Source: Parcubacteria group bacterium (GTDB lineage Bacteria > Patescibacteriota > Minisyncoccia > UBA6257 > JAAZHW01). From it: DNA of 10,472 nt. The notes beneath the pieces are model-generated. The model did not search any database and had not been told where the DNA came from. It saw only the letters and a program-made list of their open reading frames with translations. The position numbers were made by a program, and so were the translations under genes. Within the stretch, counting starts at the first letter, position 1; each line of letters starts with the position of its first letter. The DNA is taken from positions 1 through 10,472 of the forward strand of contig JAAZHW010000070.1 in the NCBI GenBank assembly GCA_012510515.1. Reading direction: 5' to 3'. Shown here in pieces: positions 5,087 to 10,472 of the stretch.

Positions 5087-6037
5087 ATGACTAATAATAA
5101 TTTAGAAATTAAATCAAACGTTAATTTTTCAACATTAACAACTTTTAAAATTGGTGGACCAGCTAAGTATTTTTGTGAAATTAAAAATTCAAAGGATTTA
5201 AAAGAGGCTATTGATATAGCCAAAGAATTACAAAAACCTTATTTTATTTTAGGCAATGGTTCTAATCTTTTAGTTAGTGATGATGGATTTGATGGATTAG
5301 TAATAAAAATTAAAAATTCAGAAATAAAAATTAATGATTTGGGAGATTTTTTTGAAATAACTGTTGACGCAGGCGTTCTTTTGTCACAACTTTTAGCAAA
5401 AACGTTAGAAATTGGAGCTCAAGGATTAGAATGGGCAACAGGCATTCCCGGCGCAATAGGTGGTAGTATTTATGGCAATGCTGGCGCTTATGGACAGAGT
5501 ATCGGAGAAGCGGTAGAAAAAGTTATTGCTTTAGACCCTAATACATTAAAAACAAAAGAATTCCAAAAAGAAGAATGTAATTTCAGTTATCGGCATAGTA
5601 TTTTTAAAAGAAACGGACTTATTATTTTATCAGCTCAGTTAAAATTAAAGAAAGGCGATAGTGAAACATCAAGAAAAATAATTTTAAATTATATTGAGCA
5701 ACGAAAAAATAAAATTCCGAATTATCCTTCAGCTGGCTGTGTTTTTAAAAATATTCCTTTAGAAAAAGATTCTTTGAAATTATTACAAAAAATTCCTTCT
5801 GAAATAGTAAAAGGTAATAAAATTCCCGTTGGCTATTTAATTGAGCAGTGTAATCTTAAAGGTAAAAAAATTGGTGATGCTCAAATTTCTCCCTTGCATG
5901 CTAATTTTATTGTTAATTTAGGAAAAGCTACGGCTAAAGAGGTTTGTCAATTAATCGAACTTTGCAAACAAAATGTTTTAGAAAAATATGATATAAAAAT
6001 AGAAGAAGAAATTCAATATTTAGGAAATTTTGAATAA
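5087..6037 (+). CDS. murB: UDP-N-acetylenolpyruvoylglucosamine reductase
   Basis: MurB is a cytosolic flavoenzyme that uses NADPH to reduce UDP-GlcNAc-enolpyruvate to UDP-MurNAc, the second committed step of peptidoglycan synthesis. The 316 residues show the FAD-domain motifs TTFKIGGPAKY (18-28), LGNGSNLLVSDDGFDGLVI (55-73) and GLEWATGIPGAIGGSIYGNA (113-132), then SYRHS (167-171) with the substrate-side Arg169. PSAGCVFKN (214-222), HANFIVN (271-277) and the terminal IEEEIQYLG (305-313, likely catalytic Glu308) complete the enzyme. The compact C-terminal domain resembles type II MurB. Cys218 stands where the proton-donating Ser (Ser229 in E. coli) normally is. The ATG follows the long leader stem-loop, and hpf starts 31 bases after the stop, probably in the same transcript. 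Confidence 0.95.
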   Translation: MTNNNLEIKSNVNFSTLTTFKIGGPAKYFCEIKNSKDLKEAIDIAKELQKPYFILGNGSNLLVSDDGFDGLVIKIKNSEIKINDLGDFFEITVDAGVLLSQLLAKTLEIGAQGLEWATGIPGAIGGSIYGNAGAYGQSIGEAVEKVIALDPNTLKTKEFQKEECNFSYRHSIFKRNGLIILSAQLKLKKGDSETSRKIILNYIEQRKNKIPNYPSAGCVFKNIPLEKDSLKLLQKIPSEIVKGNKIPVGYLIEQCNLKGKKIGDAQISPLHANFIVNLGKATAKEVCQLIELCKQNVLEKYDIKIEEEIQYLGNFE

Positions 6038-6068
6038 AAAAGTCGAATAAATAATAAAAAATAAAAAT

Positions 6069-6443
6069 ATGAATTTGAATTATAAAATAAAAAACGAAGA
6101 GGTTGATGAAGAAATTAAAAAATATGTTCAAGAAAAAATTGGCGGTCTTGTTGATCAATATCTTGAAAAACTTGATGAAAAAATAAACATTCCTATTGAA
6201 GTAGAAATAAAAAAAGAAACTCATCATAGAAAAGGAAATGTTATTTATACAGAAGTTAATATTAAAGTACCGGGAAAAATTTTACGAGCTTCAACTTATG
6301 CCTTAACAGTTCAAGCCGGTATTGATGAAATAGAAGATGATTTAAAAAGACAAATTAAAAAATATAAAGAAAAAAAAGAATCCAAATTAAGAAAAGACTG
6401 GTTAAAACTTAAAAGTTTTTTGCAAGGAGAAAAGAGGGAATAA
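6069..6443 (+). CDS. hpf: Ribosome hibernation-promoting factor, short form
   Basis: A 124-residue protein of the HPF/RaiA (YfiA) family, which binds the 30S decoding centre and inactivates or protects idle ribosomes. The pattern is typical: an N-terminal beta strand with a helix (IKKYVQEKIGGLVDQYLEKL, 16-35), strand IPIEVEIKKE (41-50), strands VIYTEVNIKVPGKILRA (58-74), then the helix AGIDEIEDDLKRQIKKYKEK (83-102). The C-terminal dimerisation domain of long HPF is absent; only a Lys-rich tail follows. Short-form factors inactivate single ribosomes or need a partner such as RMF to make 100S dimers. It lies 31 bases after murB and probably shares its mRNA. The family is clear, but the exact subtype (Hpf or RaiA) is not settled. 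Confidence 0.88.
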   Translation: MNLNYKIKNEEVDEEIKKYVQEKIGGLVDQYLEKLDEKINIPIEVEIKKETHHRKGNVIYTEVNIKVPGKILRASTYALTVQAGIDEIEDDLKRQIKKYKEKKESKLRKDWLKLKSFLQGEKRE

Positions 6444-6453
6444 ATAAAGTGGT

Positions 6454-6474
6454 AAAAATTTCAAAGAAATTTTT
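6454..6474 (+). terminator. Weak terminator-like hairpin after hpf
   Basis: AAAAATTTC (6454-6462) pairs with GAAATTTTT (6466-6474) around AAA. The stem has 9 bp but only one G-C pair, and its T-run is inside the stem. It may end the murB-hpf transcript before the groES promoter. Confidence 0.4.
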
Positions 6475-6499
6475 GTCAACACCCTCAACAAATTTCAAC

Positions 6500-6527
6500 T
6501 TGACAAATAAAAAATTAATAATAAAAT
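6500..6527 (+). promoter_or_regulatory. groESL promoter
   Basis: A perfect TTGACA (6500-6505) and TAAAAT (6522-6527) with a 16-base spacer. The predicted start, near 6534, falls in the left arm of the CIRCE operator, so bound repressor would cover the start site. Confidence 0.75.
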
Positions 6528-6532
6528 CAAAA

Positions 6533-6559
6533 TTAGCATTCAGGAGTCGAGAGTGCTAA
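6533..6559 (+). promoter_or_regulatory. CIRCE operator (HrcA binding site)
   Basis: TTAGCATTC (6533-6541), a 9-base spacer, then GAGTGCTAA (6551-6559). The consensus is TTAGCACTC-N9-GAGTGCTAA, so there is one mismatch, in the left arm. CIRCE upstream of groESL is the standard target of the heat-shock repressor HrcA, whose activity depends on GroEL. This implies an hrcA gene elsewhere in the genome. Confidence 0.95.
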
Positions 6560-6590
6560 TTTTAAAAATAATTAAAAATAAAATAAATTT

Positions 6591-6878
6591 ATGTTAAAAC
6601 CATTAGCTGATTATATCGTTTTAGAACCTATCAAAGAAGAAACGACAACTGAATCCGGTCTCGTTTTACCAGAAACAGCCGAACAAGAAAAATCTCAAAA
6701 AGGAAAAGTTATTGCCGTTGGTCCCGGCAAATTAAATGATAAAGGCGAAAGAATTCCAGTGGAAGTAAAAATTGGCGATATCGTTTTATTTCATCAATAC
6801 GGACCATCAGAAATAAAAATTGATAAAAAAGAATATTTAGTTGCTAAAGAAGATGATATCGTTGCTATCATTGAATAA
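6591..6878 (+). CDS. groES: Co-chaperonin GroES
   Basis: GroES is the heptameric lid of the GroEL folding chamber. The 95 residues are full length: KPLADYIVLEPIKEET (3-18), a mobile loop with GLVLP (23-27) that docks on GroEL, GKVIAVGPGKLNDKGERIPV (38-57), VKIGDIVLFHQYGPSEIK (59-76) and the C-terminal YLVAKEDDIVAIIE (82-95). It is first in the groES-groEL operon, 51 bases before groEL. It lies about 57 bases downstream of the predicted start site, with CIRCE in the leader, and so should be heat-inducible through HrcA. No Shine-Dalgarno sequence is visible before the ATG. Confidence 0.97.
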   Translation: MLKPLADYIVLEPIKEETTTESGLVLPETAEQEKSQKGKVIAVGPGKLNDKGERIPVEVKIGDIVLFHQYGPSEIKIDKKEYLVAKEDDIVAIIE

Positions 6879-6908
6879 ATTTTATTAAATTCTAAACAAG
6901 GTCATTAA

Positions 6909-8582
<1,674 letters not shown>

Positions 8583-8597
8583 AATAACGGATAGAAC

Positions 8598-8624
8598 AAT
8601 CCCGAGGTTGCTCTCGGGATTTTA
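8598..8624 (+). terminator. groESL terminator
   Basis: AATCCCGAG (8598-8606) pairs with CTCGGGATT (8613-8621) around a 6-nt GTTGCT loop, followed by a short T-rich tail. It separates groEL from the methyltransferase gene 18 bases further on. Confidence 0.85.
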
Positions 8625-8641
8625 ATTTATAAAATAAAAGC

Positions 8642-9127
8642 ATGAAAACAAAAAGAGAGTTTGTTGTTGTTTTGGACAATATTAGAAGTTTGTATAATGT
8701 TGGTTCAATTTTTCGAACAGCTGAAGCTTTAGGTTTTAATAAAGTTTATTTAGGAGGAATTACCCCGGTTCCTGATAATAAAAATTTTGAAGCTATTCAT
8801 AAAACGGCTTTGGGTGCCGAAAAATATTTATCGTGGGAAAAATCTTATTCAATTTTAAAAATTTTAAAAAAATTAAAAGAACAAAATTATTATTTAATTG
8901 CTTTAGAAATTGGGAAAAATGGTATTAAAATAAATCAATTTGAAAAATTGCCAAAAAAATATCAAAAAATTGCTTTAATTATTGGTAATGAAATAAAAGG
9001 AATAAATAAAAAACATTTAAACTATTGTGATAAAATTTTAGAAATTCCTTTGGTTGGCAAAAAAGAATCATTAAATGTTTCGGTGGCTTTTGGCATTGGA
9101 GCTTTCTGGATAGAAAATTTAAAATAA
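8642..9127 (+). CDS. TrmH/SpoU family RNA 2'-O-methyltransferase
   Basis: A SPOUT-class enzyme using S-adenosylmethionine to methylate a ribose 2'-OH in tRNA or rRNA. The 161 residues form just the catalytic domain with its trefoil knot. Motif 1 is NVGSIFRTAEALGF (19-32, catalytic Arg25), motif 2 is ALIIGNEIKGI (111-121), and motif 3 is IPLVGKKESLNVSVAFGIG (135-153). The N-terminal substrate-recognition domain of RlmB is absent, so the target (tRNA position 18 or 34, or a 23S rRNA site) cannot be assigned and I give no gene symbol. It starts soon after the groESL terminator, and no clear promoter was found between them. gap follows after 42 bases. Confidence 0.9.
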   Translation: MKTKREFVVVLDNIRSLYNVGSIFRTAEALGFNKVYLGGITPVPDNKNFEAIHKTALGAEKYLSWEKSYSILKILKKLKEQNYYLIALEIGKNGIKINQFEKLPKKYQKIALIIGNEIKGINKKHLNYCDKILEIPLVGKKESLNVSVAFGIGAFWIENLK

Positions 9128-9135
9128 ATTATAAT
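9107..9135 (+). promoter_or_regulatory. Possible gap promoter
   Basis: TGGATA (9107-9112, 4 of 6 matches to TTGACA), a 17-base spacer, then a perfect TATAAT (9130-9135) overlapping the end of the methyltransferase gene. It would give a leader of about 28 nt for gap. Confidence 0.4.
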
Positions 9136-9169
9136 TAAAAGGTCGTTTAATAAATAAAATAATAAAATT

Positions 9170-10198
9170 ATGGAAAAAAAGCGAATTGCTATTAATGGTT
9201 TTGGTCGAATTGGTCGAATATTTTTTCGTCAAGCTTTAAAAAATGATAATTTAGAAATTGTGGCCGTTAATGATTTGGCTGATATTGATACGTTGGCCTA
9301 TCTTTTAAAATACGATTCAGTTTATGGTCAATATAAAAAAGATATTCAAATAGAAAAAAGTGAAAAAACATTTTTGAAAATAGACGGCAAAGAAATTATT
9401 TTTTTACAGCAAAAAGATCCACTTCAATTGCCTTGGAAAGATTTAAACATTGATGTAGTGGTGGAATCCACTGGTGCTTTTGAGAGTTTTGAAAAAGCAA
9501 GCGCTCATTTACAAGCTGGCGCTAAAAGAGTAGTAATTACTGCTCCAGCTAAAGACGATGATGGAAGTTTAACTAAAGGAGCAACAATTATTTGCGGTAT
9601 CAATGATGATTTAATTTCAAAAGTAAATATTACTTCTAATGGTTCTTGCACTACTAACGCTATTGCGCCAGCTTTAGTTATTCTTTCTAAAGAAATAGGT
9701 ATTAAAAAGGCTATATTAAATACGACGCATGCTTATACAGCAACGCAAAAAATTGTTGATGGTCCTGATGCTAAAGATTTGCGTCGAGGACGAGCAGGGG
9801 CTATTAATTTAGTTCCATCAACTACGGGAGCGGCAATTGCTGTCGGGAAAATTATAAAAGAACTTGATGGAATATTTGATGGCATTTCAGTAAGAACTCC
9901 AGTGCCAACGGTTTCTTTGGCTGATATTACTTTTGTTGCTAATAGAAAAACTAGTGTTGAAGAGATTAATCAAATATTTATTAATGCCGCTAATGATTTA
10001 CATTGGAAAAATATTTTAACCGTTGTTTCTGATCCGGTTGTTTCTACTGATTTAATTGGCAATAATAATCCTTCTATTGTTGATTTATCATTTATTAAAG
10101 TGATTGATGGTGATTTAGTTAAAATATTAATTTGGTATGATAATGAGTGGGGATATGTGGCTAGTTTAATAAAGCACGTAGAAAATATTAATTTCTAA
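9170..10198 (+). CDS. gap: Glyceraldehyde-3-phosphate dehydrogenase
   Basis: GAPDH oxidises and phosphorylates glyceraldehyde-3-phosphate to 1,3-bisphosphoglycerate with NAD(P)+, the central step of lower glycolysis. The 342 residues begin with the Rossmann motif INGFGRIGRIFFR (8-20) and NDLADIDTLAYLLKYDSVYG (34-53). The active site is SNGSCTTN (156-163) with Cys160, and the partner His187 lies in THAYTATQ (186-193). RRGRAGAINLVPSTTGAA (205-222), VRTPVPTVSLADITF (241-255) and WYDNEWGY (322-329) are also family marks. The residue two before the Cys is Gly rather than the usual Ala of SNASCTTN. NDL after the second beta strand suggests NAD use, but cofactor choice is inferred. It is the last gene before the repeat cluster. 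Confidence 0.97.
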   Translation: MEKKRIAINGFGRIGRIFFRQALKNDNLEIVAVNDLADIDTLAYLLKYDSVYGQYKKDIQIEKSEKTFLKIDGKEIIFLQQKDPLQLPWKDLNIDVVVESTGAFESFEKASAHLQAGAKRVVITAPAKDDDGSLTKGATIICGINDDLISKVNITSNGSCTTNAIAPALVILSKEIGIKKAILNTTHAYTATQKIVDGPDAKDLRRGRAGAINLVPSTTGAAIAVGKIIKELDGIFDGISVRTPVPTVSLADITFVANRKTSVEEINQIFINAANDLHWKNILTVVSDPVVSTDLIGNNNPSIVDLSFIKVIDGDLVKILIWYDNEWGYVASLIKHVENINF

Positions 10199-10253
10199 AT
10201 TCTGAATGTAGCTCCGTTTACCGGGCAGGCGTTCAGAATGATCACTGTTTTTT
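10199..10253 (+). terminator. Possible gap terminator hairpin
   Basis: ATTCTGAA (10199-10206), immediately after the gap stop codon, pairs with TTCAGAAT (10232-10239) across a 25-nt loop. A run of T's follows at 10248-10253, 8 bases beyond the stem. The loop contains ACCGGGCAGGC, and the right arm resembles the TCAGAATGAC core of the neighbouring repeats, so this may be a degenerate repeat unit doing duty as a terminator. Confidence 0.4.
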
Positions 10254-10256
10254 AAT

Positions 10257-10360
10257 GTCATCCTGAGGGCCCGCCTATATCCGGCGGGCAGGCTTTGGCC
10301 CCTGCCTACCGGGCAGGCAGGCGAAGGATCCCATGGATTTCAGCAATAATCAGCAATCAT
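10257..10360 (+). repeat. Interspersed repeat unit A (plus orientation)
   Basis: It starts GTCATCCTGAG (10257-10267) and reaches GAAGGATCCC (10323-10332). Between these ends lies a GC-rich insert with two clear hairpins: GCCCGCC/GGCGGGC (10269-10275/10283-10289) and CCTGCC/GGCAGG (10301-10306/10312-10317). A tail (10333-10360) with two tandem CAGCAAT motifs follows; its second copy makes a hairpin CAGCAA/TTGCTG (10351-10356/10360-10365). The insert is strikingly G+C-rich compared with the rest of the window. Confidence 0.8.
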
Positions 10361-10370
10361 TGCTGTGCGT

Positions 10371-10398
10371 GGGATTCTTCGTTAACACTCAGAATGAC
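10371..10398 (-). repeat. Interspersed repeat unit B (minus orientation)
   Basis: Read on the minus strand it begins GTCATTCTGAG and ends GAAGAATCCC, the same two ends as unit A without the GC-rich insert. It is in inverted orientation to unit A. 10256-10267 can pair with 10388-10399 (one mismatch), and 10322-10333 with 10370-10381 (all paired, one G-T). Confidence 0.8.
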
Positions 10399-10410
10399 AA
10401 CTTCTATTTT

Positions 10411-10472
10411 GTCATCCTGAAGGCGAAGCCTGAAGGATCCCTGGGCTTTCAGCAATAATCAGCAATCACTAC
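10411..10472 (+). repeat. Interspersed repeat unit C (plus orientation, cut by window end)
   Basis: GTCATCCTGA (10411-10420), a small hairpin AGGC-GAA-GCCT (10421-10431), GAAGGATCCC (10432-10441), then a tail. 10447-10468 is an exact 22-base copy of 10338-10359 in unit A, 109 bases away. The element probably continues past the window. Confidence 0.8.

Noticed and set aside
5934-6227. Minus-strand 97-codon frame under murB and hpf
   Set aside because: Phe/Ile/Tyr-rich translation of the complementary strand of two well-supported genes; no motifs and no start signals.
10338-10468. Possible CRISPR array from the direct repeats
   Set aside because: Only two copies of the 22-base repeat, 109 bases apart, with the region between made of other inverted repeat modules, and no cas genes.

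Overview
This is an AT-rich window carrying twelve intact protein genes, one tRNA gene, one probable small-RNA gene and repeats at both ends. Nearly all the genes are bacterial housekeeping genes. Several traits together suggest a streamlined, low-GC bacterium of the Patescibacteria (Candidate Phyla Radiation) type. The proteins are short and lysine/asparagine-rich, 11 of 12 stops are TAA with one TAG, no recognisable Shine-Dalgarno sequence precedes any start, the Hpf is short-form, GroEL lacks a GGM tail, and the genes sit in small scattered units. This placement is inference from gene style; no 16S gene is present. No gene needs UGA read as a sense codon, which argues against the Gracilibacteria/SR1 code.

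Layout. 1-209: the end of an interspersed repeat, a 16-bp GC-rich hairpin and a promoter. 210-2014 (+): rnhB (RNase HII), tRNA-Gly(UCC), a family 2 glycosyltransferase whose start lies 8 nt past the tRNA, and rplU (bL21). 2014-2045: a bidirectional terminator. 2073-4704 (-): pth, dnaB and recR, transcribed in that order as a likely operon. 4705-5086: a 382-base gap between divergent units. It holds a consensus promoter, a roughly 90-nt RNA gene with its own terminator, and a long stem-loop just before murB. 5087-6443 (+): murB and hpf. 6500-8582 (+): a CIRCE-controlled groES-groEL operon with a terminator. 8642-10198 (+): a TrmH/SpoU-type RNA methyltransferase and gap (GAPDH). 10199-10472: a cluster of repeat units in alternating orientation, of the same family as the repeat at the left edge.

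How it works together. The genes serve genome maintenance (rnhB, dnaB, recR), translation and its control (tRNA-Gly, rplU, pth, hpf, the methyltransferase), cell envelope (murB, the glycosyltransferase), protein folding (groES/EL) and glycolysis (gap). I see no defence island, prophage, insertion sequence or CRISPR array. The least explained parts are the small RNA with the murB leader hairpin (4804-5086) and the palindromic repeat clusters. Smaller oddities are a MurB with Cys at the usual active-site Ser, a Pth lacking the conserved Asn114 equivalent, and a tRNA-Gly with C instead of U at position 55.
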